A DNA stretch of 64,000 nucleotides, taken from the NCBI GenBank assembly GCA_934454115.1, contig CAKSFQ010000008.1:17949-81948 (forward strand), given 5' to 3'. This DNA is from an uncultured Clostridia bacterium. GTDB taxonomy: Bacteria > Bacillota > Clostridia > Monoglobales > Monoglobaceae. Below, in pieces: positions 1 through 8,913 of the stretch. The position numbers and the translations under genes were made by a program. The notes under the pieces were generated by a model, which was not told the origin of the DNA, did not search any database, and worked only from the letters and a program-made list of their open reading frames with translations. Each line of letters starts with the position of its first letter. Within the stretch, counting starts at the first letter, position 1.

Positions 1-1
1 C

Positions 2-742
2 GACGACGCAAAGCCGCTGTTTATGTATAGAATGGATCACCTCAAGCAAAACTATGACCTAAAGGACACCGAGCAGGTCATCGAATTTACCGAAGCGGCA
101 GCGGCCGTGCTTGCCGAAATCAACAAACCGACTGAACGGGAACTATACTTAAAACAGGCGGCAGCTACCGCCGGCGTGAGTGAAGAAAGCCTTCTCACAC
201 AGGTAAACGTCCTGCTGCGAAAAAAGGATGCCATGCATCGACGCCGCGCAGAACGGGAAGACAGGCAAAGCTTTGAGCGGCGCACCGGCGGACGGCGCGA
301 TTTGAAAAAAATGGGAATCTGTAACGCAGAAAGCCTTCTTTTAAATCTGATGACAGAGGGTCATATTCTGCGAAAGGTCAAGGCATCCGGACTTTGCGCC
401 GGGGACTTTTCTGAGGGGGCCCACCGGCAGCTGGCTGAAGCGCTTTGGGCAGAGGACGACCGTCAGAACGTTGATGTTCATGCACTTTTGGCAAAGCTTA
501 CGCCGGATGCGGCAAGCGCCGTGACCGCCATCTTGATGGATGATAAAAATATTGTACACAAAGATCAGGCCTATCAGCAGCCGCTTTCCACCTTGCTTTT
601 TGAAAAAGCAAGGAAAAATGAGGAACGGCTGATGCAGTCCGGCGCCGATTTAAAAGAGCTGGACAAGCTGGTTCGGAAGAACAACATAAAGCGAACAGGG
701 GGAACAAACCGTGGAGAAAGAGAAGAAACCGATAACCAATAA
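2..742 (+). CDS. dnaG: DNA primase, C-terminal part (partial at window edge)
   Basis: The frame is open from base 2, so only the C-terminal ~246 residues of the protein are present. This portion corresponds to the end of the catalytic core and the helicase-binding domain of bacterial primase, which makes RNA primers at the replication fork and docks on DnaB/DnaC helicase. The charged, helical, weakly conserved sequence and the ending just upstream of rpoD match the usual dnaG-rpoD order of Firmicutes. The zinc-finger and TOPRIM motifs lie outside the window, so the name rests on the tail sequence and on gene order. The last 32 bases overlap the start of rpoD, which suggests translational coupling. 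Confidence 0.85.
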   Translation, partial: DDAKPLFMYRMDHLKQNYDLKDTEQVIEFTEAAAAVLAEINKPTERELYLKQAAATAGVSEESLLTQVNVLLRKKDAMHRRRAEREDRQSFERRTGGRRDLKKMGICNAESLLLNLMTEGHILRKVKASGLCAGDFSEGAHRQLAEALWAEDDRQNVDVHALLAKLTPDAASAVTAILMDDKNIVHKDQAYQQPLSTLLFEKARKNEERLMQSGADLKELDKLVRKNNIKRTGGTNRGEREETDNQ

Positions 743-1814
743 AAAAGCATTGCTGCAGCAGCTTTTGGAAGAGGGAAAAAAGAAAGGCGTTTTGGATTAC
801 AAAGAAATCAGCGACAGGATGGAAGAACTGGAGCTGGACGCCACCCAGATTGACAAAATGTATGAATATCTGGAAAAGCATGGCGTAGAGATTGTCGGCA
901 ATCTGGACGAAGAGCTGGATATGCTGGAAAACGAGATTGAAATCACGCCGGAGGACTTAGACGATATGTCTGTGCCGGATGGCATCAGCATTGATGACCC
1001 GGTGCGGATGTACCTCAAGGAGATCGGCAAGGTAAGCCTGCTTTCGACTACAGAGGAGACTGAGCTTGCAAAGCGCATGGCAGAGGGCGACCGTGAGGCA
1101 AAACGCCGCCTTGCGGAAGCAAACCTCCGTTTGGTTGTCAGCATTGCAAAACGCTATGTCGGCCGCGGCATGCTGTTTCTGGATCTGATCCAGGAGGGAA
1201 ACCTGGGTCTGATTAAAGCCGTAGACAAATTTGACTATACCAAAGGCTACAAATTCAGTACCTATGCAACCTGGTGGATTCGTCAGGCGATTACCCGCGC
1301 CATTGCCGACCAGGCAAGAACGATCCGTATTCCGGTACACATGGTAGAAACCATCAATAAACTGGTGCGCGTTTCCAGGCAGCTGGTGCAGGAGCTTGGC
1401 CGCGATCCCCTGCCGGAAGAAATCGCCAAGGAATTAAATATCCCTGTCGATAAGGTGGGCGAGATCATGAAGATCGCCCAGGAACCCGTTTCGCTGGAAA
1501 CGCCGATCGGCGAAGAAGAAGACAGTCACCTGGGCGATTTTATCCAGGATGACGATGCCCCGGCGCCCTCCGATGCAGCAACCTTTACTCTGTTAAAGGA
1601 GCAGCTGGTCGAGGTACTCGGCACACTGACCCCTCGGGAAGAAAAGGTTCTGCGGCTGCGCTTTGGCTTAGATGACGGCCGTGCAAGAACGCTGGAGGAA
1701 GTCGGCAAAAAGTTTAACGTCACCAGAGAGCGGATTCGTCAGATTGAGGCCAAGGCGCTGCGCAAGCTGCGCCACCCCAGCCGCAGCCGCAAGCTAAAGG
1801 ACTATTTGGAATAA
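711..1814 (+). CDS. rpoD: RNA polymerase primary sigma factor RpoD/SigA
   Basis: Primary sigma factor that directs RNA polymerase to housekeeping promoters. The 367-residue protein has an N-terminal region 1.1-like segment, region 1.2 ([14 protein letters not shown], about residues 95-108), the region 2 core with [14 protein letters not shown] for -10 recognition and melting, region 3, and region 4 ending in [20 protein letters not shown] for -35 recognition. The length is normal for the short SigA of Firmicutes. The start is GTG at 711, preceded by AGGGGGAAC and inside the end of dnaG. A strong hairpin terminator follows. The many TTGACA/TATAAT promoters with 17-bp spacers in this window fit its specificity. 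Confidence 0.97.
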   Translation: MEKEKKPITNKKALLQQLLEEGKKKGVLDYKEISDRMEELELDATQIDKMYEYLEKHGVEIVGNLDEELDMLENEIEITPEDLDDMSVPDGISIDDPVRMYLKEIGKVSLLSTTEETELAKRMAEGDREAKRRLAEANLRLVVSIAKRYVGRGMLFLDLIQEGNLGLIKAVDKFDYTKGYKFSTYATWWIRQAITRAIADQARTIRIPVHMVETINKLVRVSRQLVQELGRDPLPEEIAKELNIPVDKVGEIMKIAQEPVSLETPIGEEEDSHLGDFIQDDDAPAPSDAATFTLLKEQLVEVLGTLTPREEKVLRLRFGLDDGRARTLEEVGKKFNVTRERIRQIEAKALRKLRHPSRSRKLKDYLE

Positions 1815-1838
1815 GTACATCTTCCCTCTGTGTAAATC

Positions 1839-1889
1839 AAAAGGATTGCAGCAAACGATGCGATGCATCATTCGCTGCAATCCTTTTTC
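1839..1889. terminator. Bidirectional intrinsic terminator between rpoD and the carboxypeptidase gene
   Basis: A 14-bp perfect stem (1839-1852 with 1874-1887) encloses a smaller GATGC/GCATC hairpin. T runs lie on both sides, so it can end both converging genes. Confidence 0.85.
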
Positions 1890-1902
1890 TCTTTCTTCTT
1901 TT

Positions 1903-3135
1903 CTATCTTGTGACAACCACAGCTGTTTTCTCTTTGGAAAACACCCATCCGAGATACGAGAGCTCCTTGATATCCATTGCCGCCTTTTTTTCGATGTCAT
2001 AAGCAGTCAACGTAAAGATGCCATAATCCTCCGCATTTTGTTTCAGCAAAATATTGACCGCTTTTGATGGGGTAAAGGCCGCATCCGCCGCCGTCACCGT
2101 CACATCATCGGGCAGCGGTGTCTCCTTTTGGTTGATAACCTCCAGCGTATTGGTCTGCGCGTCATAGCTGACGTCAAAGCCATAGCTGCGCAAATCCTCT
2201 ACCCGTATGAAATAAGCGCCATCCTTTATAAATCCGGCAATCGGCAAATCGTTAACGTAAAAAACGCTGCCGTTCGCCATCGAGGCCGGCGCCGCCTGCG
2301 GCTTGCTCTCCGGTTTTGAAAACGCATAGTCCAGCATCGCAATACTGTCGATAAACCGCGCATCCGAGTACGGCGCCCCCATCACCACCGATATCATCCG
2401 CGTACCGTCCCGCTCCGCAACCCCGGTAAAGCAGGCGCCGGCAGCCGATGTTGTCCCGGTTTTCAATCCCACAATTCCGGAATACGCATATGGCTTTCCG
2501 GGCAGCATTTTATTGGTCGGATAGTAATTTTGTCCCCTAAAATTCAGCGATGTCATCGACGAATATCCAAGACAGTCCGGGTAGTCGCAAACCAGACGGT
2601 TGGCAATGGTCGCCATCGCCCTGGGCGTTACACGGTTTCGGCTGGAAACCCCGGTACAATCCTCAAAATAGGCATCAATCTGCCAGCTGTTTACAATCTG
2701 GTTCATACGGCTGACAAACCCCGTCTCGCTGCCGTACAAATAATCGCCCATTGCCATTACTGCCGCATTGGCCGACACCACAAAGAGCGCCGAGAGCAGC
2801 TCATCCACCCGATAACTCTCCCCGGCGCACAGCGTTACATTCGAGTAGCCGGGATCACGGGAATACGCCGCAAGCGCATCGCCGACCGGAATCATCGTAT
2901 CCTTGGTGATTCTGCCCTGAGACAGCGCCTCATAAATGACATAGGCCGCCATGACCTTTGTCATGCTGGCCGGCGCCATTGGCGTATCGGCTGCATAACC
3001 GTAAACCTCCTGCCCGGTATTACTGTTTAACACAAAGCCGCCCCTCGCCGTAATGTCCAGTGCATATGCAGAAAAACCGCTGCTAAACACCATGCAGCAC
3101 AAGGTGGCCGCTATCCAAATTTTGATTCGTTTCAA
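1903..3135 (-). CDS. D-alanyl-D-alanine carboxypeptidase (low-molecular-weight PBP, DacF-like)
   Basis: Secreted serine peptidase S11 that trims the terminal D-Ala from peptidoglycan stem peptides. Residues 1-26 are a signal peptide ending near FSAYALD. The catalytic motifs are SMTK (S57, K60), SAN and KTGTTSAAG. In place of the usual PBP5 C-terminal domain, the last ~130 residues resemble a copper-amine-oxidase-N-like beta domain (YVNDLPIAG...YFIRVEDL...YDAQTNTLEV), a wall-associated module common in clostridial exoproteins. I chose the TTG at 3135 because AAGGAG lies 11 bases upstream; the GTG at 3147 has no room for a ribosome binding site. Without a clear C-terminal amphipathic anchor, membrane attachment is uncertain. 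Confidence 0.88.
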   Translation of the reverse strand: MKRIKIWIAATLCCMVFSSGFSAYALDITARGGFVLNSNTGQEVYGYAADTPMAPASMTKVMAAYVIYEALSQGRITKDTMIPVGDALAAYSRDPGYSNVTLCAGESYRVDELLSALFVVSANAAVMAMGDYLYGSETGFVSRMNQIVNSWQIDAYFEDCTGVSSRNRVTPRAMATIANRLVCDYPDCLGYSSMTSLNFRGQNYYPTNKMLPGKPYAYSGIVGLKTGTTSAAGACFTGVAERDGTRMISVVMGAPYSDARFIDSIAMLDYAFSKPESKPQAAPASMANGSVFYVNDLPIAGFIKDGAYFIRVEDLRSYGFDVSYDAQTNTLEVINQKETPLPDDVTVTAADAAFTPSKAVNILLKQNAEDYGIFTLTAYDIEKKAAMDIKELSYLGWVFSKEKTAVVVTR

Positions 3136-3175
3136 AATAAAAAGCACTCCTTAAAAAAGTTTTGCACAGTTTTTT

Positions 3176-3204
3176 ATTCTACTTCCATTTGATGAATTTG
3201 TCAA
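3176..3204 (-). promoter_or_regulatory. Sigma-A promoter of the carboxypeptidase gene
   Basis: On the minus strand TTGACA (3199-3204), a 17-bp spacer and TAGAAT (3176-3181). Confidence 0.75.
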
Positions 3205-3269
3205 GTCCGCTGAGGGCATATTGAAGATAGAATACCGAAGATAAACGCAAAAATTTGCCGAATTGTCTC

Positions 3270-3298
3270 TTGAAAAAGCATGGGGCTTGTGCTACAAT
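3270..3298 (+). promoter_or_regulatory. Sigma-A promoter of the mgtE leader
   Basis: TTGAAA (3270-3275), a 17-bp spacer and TACAAT (3293-3298). Transcription would start near 3305, leaving a leader of about 160 bases before mgtE. Confidence 0.75.
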
Positions 3299-3337
3299 AA
3301 AAGAAACAAAAATCTTATGAAAAGGAGAGGTGATTTC

Positions 3338-3415
3338 ATGGACGCCAGCGGCGATAAAGGAAAAAAACCCGGCGGGGCAATGATTCAATCGGCGCGCATC
3401 GTCAGGCGGCCGTGA
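3338..3415 (+). CDS. Possible 25-residue leader peptide in the mgtE 5' untranslated region
   Basis: A short reading frame with ATG at 3338 sits 4 bases after AAAGGAGAGGTGA, an extended match to the 16S rRNA anti-Shine-Dalgarno sequence. The peptide starts MDASGDKGKKPGG and ends RIVRRP; it is basic and not hydrophobic. It lies wholly between a good promoter and mgtE and overlaps a long-range hairpin. I do not recognise the peptide. It could be a regulatory leader ORF, or the Shine-Dalgarno-like sequence could be part of a structured RNA. Confidence 0.45.
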   Translation: MDASGDKGKKPGGAMIQSARIVRRP

Positions 3416-3436
3416 ATCCACGTTGGGTTTTCTTCC
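3359..3436 (+). promoter_or_regulatory. Structured leader element upstream of mgtE
   Basis: The outer helix pairs GGAAAAAAACCC (3359-3370) with GGGTTTTCTTCC (3425-3436), 11 of 12 complementary. Inside it GATTCA pairs with TGAATC and CGGC with GCCG. The T-rich 3' arm looks like an attenuator. I could not match it to the M-box consensus. Confidence 0.45.
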
Positions 3437-3466
3437 GGTATGACAAAATAAACAGGAGGTCACAGC

Positions 3467-4864
3467 ATGGAAGGAAACATCATAGAAATGGATTTGGAGC
3501 AGCTTTTGGAGGAACTCACCGCAAAGCTGCGTGAAAAACGTTTTGGAGAAGTACGTGAAATTTTGATGACGTTAAATCCGGTCGATATCGCGCAGATTTT
3601 AACCGAGGTCGGCGAAACGGATTTAACACTGCTCTTTCGGCTTCTGCCAAAGGAGCTTGCCGCGGAAGCCTTTGTCGAAATGGACAATGATCAGCAGGAA
3701 TATTTGATTTCGGCATTCAACGACCGCGAGCTGAAAGAGGTCCTGGACGAGCTGTATGTCGATGACGCCGTGGATCTGATCGAAGAGATGCCGGCCGGCG
3801 TGGTAAAGCGGATTCTGCGCCACACCAATGCCGAAATGCGCAAGGATATTAACCAACTGCTGCGCTATCCCAAGGACAGCGCCGGCAGCATTATGACGAC
3901 GGAATATGTGGACCTAAAAAAGCACATGACCGTAGCGCAGTCCTTTGAACGGATCCGGCGGATCGGCCCGGATAAAGAGACGATTTACACCTGTTATGTC
4001 ACCGATGAAAACCGCAAACTGATCGGCCTGATCTCGGTGAAGGAACTTTTGCTCGCGGACTCTTCGCAAATGATTGAAGAAATTATGGAAACCAACATCA
4101 CCTATGTCAGCACGGTTGACGATCAGGAGGATGTTGCGCATATCTTTGACCGTTACGACTTTTTGGCCGTGCCGGTTGTTGACGGCGAGGGCCGTTTGGT
4201 CGGTATTGTCACGGTCGATGACGCCATTGACGTCCTTCAGGAGGAAAATACCGAGGATATCGCCAAAATGGCCGCCGTTGTCCCCAGTGAGGACAGCTAT
4301 CTGAAAACCTCAGTCTTTACTCATGCCAAAAATCGGTTCTTCTGGCTCCTCTTTTTAATGTTGTCGGCCACCATTACCGGCAGTATCATTCAAAAATATG
4401 AGTCTGCCTTTATCACGATTCCGATTCTGGTCGCCTTTGTACCGATGCTCATGGGTACCGGCGGTAACTGCAGCTCGCAGAGCTCCACTATGGTCATCCG
4501 CGGTCTGGCGCTGGGTGAGATTCGGTTTAAAGACTTTTTTAAGGTTTTTTTCAAAGAATTTCGCATTGCTTTGCTAACCGGCGGCGCCCTGGCGCTCGTC
4601 AATGCAGCGCGCGTTTACCTGATGTACGGACATAATCAGGAGGTTTTGTCTCAAGTCGGCATCGGAAGACTTGCCTTGATTTCGGGACTGAGTCTGATCG
4701 GCACGGTAACCCTGGCAAAATGCATCGGCTGTATTTTGCCGATGCTGGCAAAAAAATGCCGCTTAGACCCTGCGATTATGGCAGCGCCGCTGCTCTCAAC
4801 CATACTGGACACCTGTTCGGTCTTAATCTTCTTTAATATTGCCAAGGCACTTTTGGGGCTGTAA
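3467..4864 (+). CDS. mgtE: Magnesium transporter MgtE
   Basis: Mg2+ channel of the plasma membrane, 465 residues, normal for the family. The N-terminal helical MgtE_N domain (to about residue 130) is followed by two CBS domains (about 135-260), which sense cytoplasmic Mg2+, and a C-terminal block of five membrane helices starting near FFWLLFLMLSATITGSII. The start ATG at 3467 has AGGAGGTCACAGC in front. The ~160-base leader with a small ORF and a hairpin suggests attenuation control. The LysR gene starts 15 bases after the stop. Confidence 0.95.
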   Translation: MEGNIIEMDLEQLLEELTAKLREKRFGEVREILMTLNPVDIAQILTEVGETDLTLLFRLLPKELAAEAFVEMDNDQQEYLISAFNDRELKEVLDELYVDDAVDLIEEMPAGVVKRILRHTNAEMRKDINQLLRYPKDSAGSIMTTEYVDLKKHMTVAQSFERIRRIGPDKETIYTCYVTDENRKLIGLISVKELLLADSSQMIEEIMETNITYVSTVDDQEDVAHIFDRYDFLAVPVVDGEGRLVGIVTVDDAIDVLQEENTEDIAKMAAVVPSEDSYLKTSVFTHAKNRFFWLLFLMLSATITGSIIQKYESAFITIPILVAFVPMLMGTGGNCSSQSSTMVIRGLALGEIRFKDFFKVFFKEFRIALLTGGALALVNAARVYLMYGHNQEVLSQVGIGRLALISGLSLIGTVTLAKCIGCILPMLAKKCRLDPAIMAAPLLSTILDTCSVLIFFNIAKALLGL

Positions 4865-4879
4865 AAGCGAGGAAAAAAT

Positions 4880-5821
4880 ATGAATCTTTTGCATTGGAAG
4901 TACGCAGTGGAAATTGCAAAATGCGGATCAATGAATAAGGCGGCGGAAAAGCTTTATATGGATCCCCCGAATCTCAGCCGCGCGATGAAGGCCTTAGAGG
5001 CCTCGATCGGCGTTACCATCTTTGACCGCAGCGCAAAGGGCATGGTTCTGACGCCCGACGGTGAGGTGTTTATCCGCCACGCCGAAAAGATTGTACAGCA
5101 GGTTGAGGCGGTGGAACGCCTGTTTCACCAGGGGCCGGTCAGCAAGGAAAAGTTCTCGATTTCGGTACCGCGCGCCAGTTATATTGCCAATGCATTTGTC
5201 ACCTTTAGCCAAAAACTCCCGAAGGAGAGCATGGCAGCGTTGTATTATAAAGAGACCAATGCCATGCAGGCCATTAAAAATATTTTAGACGAGGGCTATA
5301 AGCTGGGCATTATCCGCTACGCCGCCGTCTATGATAAATATTACAAAACCATGCTGGATGAAAAGGGACTCGCCTATGAACTGGTTGCCAAATTTCATCA
5401 TGTGCTGACCATACACAAGGATCATCCGCTTGCGCAAAAGGCGGCGGTCTCGCCCAAAGACCTTGTCCCCTATGCAGAGGTTGCCTTTGACGATCCGTTT
5501 ATTCCGGCCCTCCCCTTTGCGGAGCTAAAAAAGGCGGAGCTTTTAGAGACTGCCAACCGTAGCATCTACGTTTTTGACCGCGCAAGCCGGTTTGCATTGC
5601 TGGCAGAAAACCACGATACCTTTATGTGGACAGCGCCGATTCCCGAAAAGTATCTCAAGCACTACGGCCTGATCCAAATCGAATGCGGAAAAGAAAAACG
5701 CCGTTACAAGGACGTTCTGATCCGCCGCAAGGACTACAAGCTGTCAAGGCTCGATCATATATTTATTTCCGAATTATGCGATGCAAAGCGAAAAACCTTT
5801 GCCGAAGAAGGGAGAGTGTAG
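4880..5821 (+). CDS. LysR-family transcriptional regulator
   Basis: A 313-residue regulator with an N-terminal winged helix-turn-helix (about residues 1-60: MNLLHWKYAVEIAKCGSMNKAAEKL, then LSRAMKALEASIG) and a C-terminal periplasmic-binding-like effector domain. The effector is unknown. It lies 15 bases after mgtE and 4 bases before the phosphodiesterase gene on the same strand, so it is probably cotranscribed with neighbours rather than divergent from a target as is usual for LysR. The start ATG has GCGAGGAAAAAAT upstream. Confidence 0.88.
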   Translation: MNLLHWKYAVEIAKCGSMNKAAEKLYMDPPNLSRAMKALEASIGVTIFDRSAKGMVLTPDGEVFIRHAEKIVQQVEAVERLFHQGPVSKEKFSISVPRASYIANAFVTFSQKLPKESMAALYYKETNAMQAIKNILDEGYKLGIIRYAAVYDKYYKTMLDEKGLAYELVAKFHHVLTIHKDHPLAQKAAVSPKDLVPYAEVAFDDPFIPALPFAELKKAELLETANRSIYVFDRASRFALLAENHDTFMWTAPIPEKYLKHYGLIQIECGKEKRRYKDVLIRRKDYKLSRLDHIFISELCDAKRKTFAEEGRV

Positions 5822-5825
5822 CTCC

Positions 5826-6410
5826 ATGAAATGGATGATTGCATCCGATATCCACGGATCTGCCTGCTACTGCGATAAGCTCCTTACACAGTATCAAAAG
5901 GAGAGCGCCGACCGGCTTTTGCTGCTTGGCGATATTCTGTATCACGGTCCCAGAAATGACCTGCCCAGGGAGTACGCGCCAAAATCGGTGATCGCCATGC
6001 TAAATCCTCTGGCACAGGACATTCTTTGTGTACGGGGCAACTGCGATACCGAGGTCGATCAGATGGTTCTGGATTTTCCGATTCTGGCAGACTACGCAAT
6101 TTTGACAGAGGGAAAAACAATGATTTTTGCAACGCACGGCCACCATTACCATGAGGGCGCGCTGCCGCCGCTGCACAAGGGTGATATTTTGCTGCACGGC
6201 CATACGCATGTTCCTGCATGCCGCAAACACGAGACCTATCGCTATCTCAATCCCGGCTCTGTCTCCATTCCGAAAGAGGACAGTCCGCATAGCTACATGA
6301 TTCTGGAAAACGGCATCTTTTTGTGGAAGGATCTTGGCGGCAACACGTATCAAACCGAGTCGATTGAAAAGCCTGCACAACCGATCAACACTGGAAGGAA
6401 TCCGCAATGA
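5826..6410 (+). CDS. yfcE: YfcE-type metallophosphodiesterase
   Basis: Dinuclear-metal phosphodiesterase of the MJ0936/YfcE family, 194 residues. The metal-binding motifs run in order: ASDIHGS, LLLGDILYHGP, VRGNCD, THGHHY and HGHTHVP. Family members hydrolyse phosphodiesters in vitro; the physiological substrate is not known. I chose ATG 5826 because MKWMIASDIHGS aligns with the family start; an upstream in-frame ATG at 5781 would add 15 residues lying inside the lysR gene. It overlaps the next gene by 4 bases. Confidence 0.85.
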   Translation: MKWMIASDIHGSACYCDKLLTQYQKESADRLLLLGDILYHGPRNDLPREYAPKSVIAMLNPLAQDILCVRGNCDTEVDQMVLDFPILADYAILTEGKTMIFATHGHHYHEGALPPLHKGDILLHGHTHVPACRKHETYRYLNPGSVSIPKEDSPHSYMILENGIFLWKDLGGNTYQTESIEKPAQPINTGRNPQ

Positions 6411-7282
6411 AACAGGCTGTAAAAGAAAAATTTATCATCGCTATTTTATGGGTTTTCGCCGCCCTGTTTCTTGCACTCTGCATCGTATGCTTTGTCCGCT
6501 TTCGTCCCACCACGGTAAGCTTTATCGATATCGGACAGGGTGACGCCTGTCTGATCCGCGCCGGGCGCGAGGGTAACGTCCTAATTGACAGCGGCGATGA
6601 GGGTAGCGGCGCAGTTTTGAGTAATTATTTCCGACTGCAAAACATGAGGGAGCTGGACGCCGTATTTTTATCCCATTTTCACGCAGATCATGTGAGCGGC
6701 GTCATGGAGCTGATGGAGTCCGGCTTTCCGATCAAAAAGATTTATATTGCCGCATACACCGGCACGTCAGAACTGGAACCGCTCGTTCTGGGCATGGCGG
6801 AAAAGAGTAATATCCCGGTGCAACGGCTGGGCGCCGGCGAGACGGTTTCGTGCGGCGAGGCAAACTATGAGGTTCTGGCTCCCTCACGGGAGAGTGCGGA
6901 CGATAATCTGAATAATTTTTCCATGGTTTTGCGTATGGAATGTAAAAATACCTCCTTTTTATTCACCGGGGATATGGAATCGGAAGCATCCTTGATTCTA
7001 ACAGCAGAAAACGGCAATAAACTCCCGTGCGACGTGCTGAAGGTGCCGCATCATGGCGGAAAATCGGCCGCACGGGAAGAACTGATTCATGCTTGTAATG
7101 CGGATTTTGCCGTTATCAGCGTTGCCGCCGACAACACCTATCACGAGCCGTCCGATGCCATGCTCTACCTTTTGCAAAAGGAGAACACCGGCATTTTCAG
7201 AACCGACCGTGACGGAACAATTGTCATGACGCTGGGCGACAGCGGCATTTTAAATGTACGAACTATGCTAGGACAAAGGTAG
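6407..7282 (+). CDS. ComEC/Rec2-like MBL-fold hydrolase (stand-alone, membrane-anchored)
   Basis: A metallo-beta-lactamase-fold protein of 291 residues with one N-terminal membrane segment (about residues 9-31) and an extracellular-type hydrolase domain: DIGQGDACLI, LSHFHADHVSG (the HxHxDH metal motif), FTGDME and VPHHGG. This is the architecture of the C-terminal domain of the competence protein ComEC. The polytopic DNA-channel (Competence) domain is absent, so it is not a functional DNA channel by itself. It sits directly before holA, where full comEC often lies in Firmicutes. It overlaps yfcE by 4 bases and ends at holA. Confidence 0.82.
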   Translation: MKQAVKEKFIIAILWVFAALFLALCIVCFVRFRPTTVSFIDIGQGDACLIRAGREGNVLIDSGDEGSGAVLSNYFRLQNMRELDAVFLSHFHADHVSGVMELMESGFPIKKIYIAAYTGTSELEPLVLGMAEKSNIPVQRLGAGETVSCGEANYEVLAPSRESADDNLNNFSMVLRMECKNTSFLFTGDMESEASLILTAENGNKLPCDVLKVPHHGGKSAAREELIHACNADFAVISVAADNTYHEPSDAMLYLLQKENTGIFRTDRDGTIVMTLGDSGILNVRTMLGQR

Positions 7283-7284
7283 TG

Positions 7285-8307
7285 ATGACCATGACACTGG
7301 AAAAACTCAATCAACAGATTAAAACCGGCATTTTTTTCCCGCTCTACTTCTTTTACGGCGAGGAATGCTATTTGCTGCGCCACAAGCTGGAGGCAATGAA
7401 AAAAAAGCTGATTCCGCCTGCAGTGGAGGATTTTAACTATTTTTGTTTTGAGGGGAAAAAGACGGACATTGAGGCCGTAATGGAAGCCGTTGCACAGTTT
7501 CCGCAAATGTCGGAAAAAAAACTGGTCGTTGTCAAAAACAGCGGCTTTTTCAATCAGGCAAACAGCCGTGAATATAAACGGCTTGCCGCAGCCGCAAAAA
7601 ATCTTCCGCCTTATGTCTGCCTGGTGCTAACCGAGGATCACTGGGATAAAAAGAAAGCCAAAAACATAAAATTTATCGAAGACATCGGCGGAACCTTGGA
7701 ATTTTCTTATCTTACGATTCCGAAACTGGAGGCGTGGCTGGAGGATCGCTTTCGCAAATCAGAAAAGCAGATTGCCCCTAAGGAGCTTTCCTATATCATT
7801 ACTCAATGCGGCACCTCTCTGGAAAAACTGGATCACGAATACGAGAAAATACTCAATTTTTTGGGTAACCGTGACAAAGTGCAGCGCGAGGACATCGATG
7901 CGGTGGTTGATAAAACCGTAGAATGCCGCGTCTATGATATGCTGGATCATATGACGGCCGGCTGCGGCGCCAGGGCGCAGGAACAGATGAAGTATTTCAA
8001 AGACGCCAAGGAGCAGCCCACGGTAATTTTAGGAATCATGATGGGGAAGTTATCAGAGCTTTTGCTATGCAAGCAGCTGCGCGAATGCGGAATGACGTCC
8101 GGTGAAATCGGCGAATACTTTGATTTTCGCCGTCCTGCATTCGCTGTAAACAAAACGATTGAGGAATCCAAACGCTATCGGGAGGATTACTTGCAGCGCA
8201 TGATCAAAAAGGGGCTTGGCTATGACGCCGATATCAAAAACGGCCGCATCGACGGCTGGACGGCCGCAGAGTTGTACCTTGCAGAACTCCTAAAACGCCC
8301 GGATTAG
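7285..8307 (+). CDS. holA: DNA polymerase III delta subunit
   Basis: Clamp-loader subunit that opens the sliding clamp during replication. The ~340-residue protein has the HolA N-terminal AAA+-like fold without a Walker motif: PLYFFYGEECYLLRHKLE, then a central lid and a C-terminal helical collar with WTAAELYLAELL. Of three in-frame starts, ATG 7285 has the best spacing to AAAGG; GTG 7282 and ATG 7291 are possible. rpsT, often next to holA, is not found here. A terminator follows. Confidence 0.9.
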   Translation: MTMTLEKLNQQIKTGIFFPLYFFYGEECYLLRHKLEAMKKKLIPPAVEDFNYFCFEGKKTDIEAVMEAVAQFPQMSEKKLVVVKNSGFFNQANSREYKRLAAAAKNLPPYVCLVLTEDHWDKKKAKNIKFIEDIGGTLEFSYLTIPKLEAWLEDRFRKSEKQIAPKELSYIITQCGTSLEKLDHEYEKILNFLGNRDKVQREDIDAVVDKTVECRVYDMLDHMTAGCGARAQEQMKYFKDAKEQPTVILGIMMGKLSELLLCKQLRECGMTSGEIGEYFDFRRPAFAVNKTIEESKRYREDYLQRMIKKGLGYDADIKNGRIDGWTAAELYLAELLKRPD

Positions 8308-8313
8308 ATGCAG

Positions 8314-8343
8314 AAAACCACCGGTCAATGGCCGGTGGTTTTT
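8314..8343. terminator. Bidirectional terminator between holA and the GNAT gene
   Basis: AAAACCACCGG pairs with CCGGTGGTTTTT around a 7-base loop; A and T runs allow use from both directions. Confidence 0.85.
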
Positions 8344-8866
8344 ATGATTTTACCTGATAGACATATTGATAAAGCAGATCGCGAATTTCAAAAAATTCCG
8401 TCTCCTCCGCTCCGCTGCCCGATGTCATAATCAAAAGCGGAATCGCAGGGCGCCCTTCACCCAAAGACGGCTGCATATACGAATACGGGTTTAAGAAAAA
8501 GGCGTTCCGCTCGTAAAAAGCGATGCGCCGCTTAGCCATTGCGGTATTGGGCGGCTCTACTTCCAGACAAACCCGACCTTTCCCATGCGCGGTCAAATCC
8601 TTCAGCATATCAGAACCGATGCCGCCGCCGCGCAGTGCAGGATCTACCGCAAAATGCTCCAAATAGCGGAACTTGTCGAAGTCCCAAACGGCAGCAAAGG
8701 CCGAAATCCTGCCATCTTCATCGTTACTCGGTACATAGATTTGATATCTTGGATTGTCTAAAAGCCGTTCCTGCTTTTCGCGGCTACGCCGCTCCTCCCT
8801 CGGAAAACTGCCCTTAAGCAGCGCATAAACCTTATCATACTCCGACCGGTTTAGTTTTTTAAGCAT
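8342..8866 (-). CDS. GNAT-family N-acetyltransferase
   Basis: A 174-residue acetyltransferase. The acetyl-CoA binding signature is AVDPALRGGGIGSDML (R/Q-x-x-G-x-G/A type) after the strand FRYLEHFAV, and the C-terminal YERNAFFLNPYSY segment is typical of GNAT folds. The substrate cannot be read from the sequence. The start ATG has GGAGGAAGATAGAA upstream. It is a single-gene unit between two terminator-like hairpins. Confidence 0.82.
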   Translation of the reverse strand: MLKKLNRSEYDKVYALLKGSFPREERRSREKQERLLDNPRYQIYVPSNDEDGRISAFAAVWDFDKFRYLEHFAVDPALRGGGIGSDMLKDLTAHGKGRVCLEVEPPNTAMAKRRIAFYERNAFFLNPYSYMQPSLGEGRPAIPLLIMTSGSGAEETEFFEIRDLLYQYVYQVKS

Positions 8867-8884
8867 TTCTATCTTCCTCCGACA

Positions 8885-8913
8885 AAAAAGATATCAAGAC
8901 CGTCTTTTTTTTG
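8885..8913 (-). terminator. Probable terminator of RNase P RNA
   Basis: An AT-rich hairpin (AAAAAAGA ... TCTTTTTT) begins directly after the P1 helix of rnpB. Confidence 0.45.

Noticed and set aside
3300..3466. M-box (ykoK) magnesium riboswitch upstream of mgtE
   Set aside because: GACGCCA and AGGTGA occur but not the order, spacing or the GAGGCTCC and CTGCC blocks of the consensus; reported only as an unclassified structured leader.
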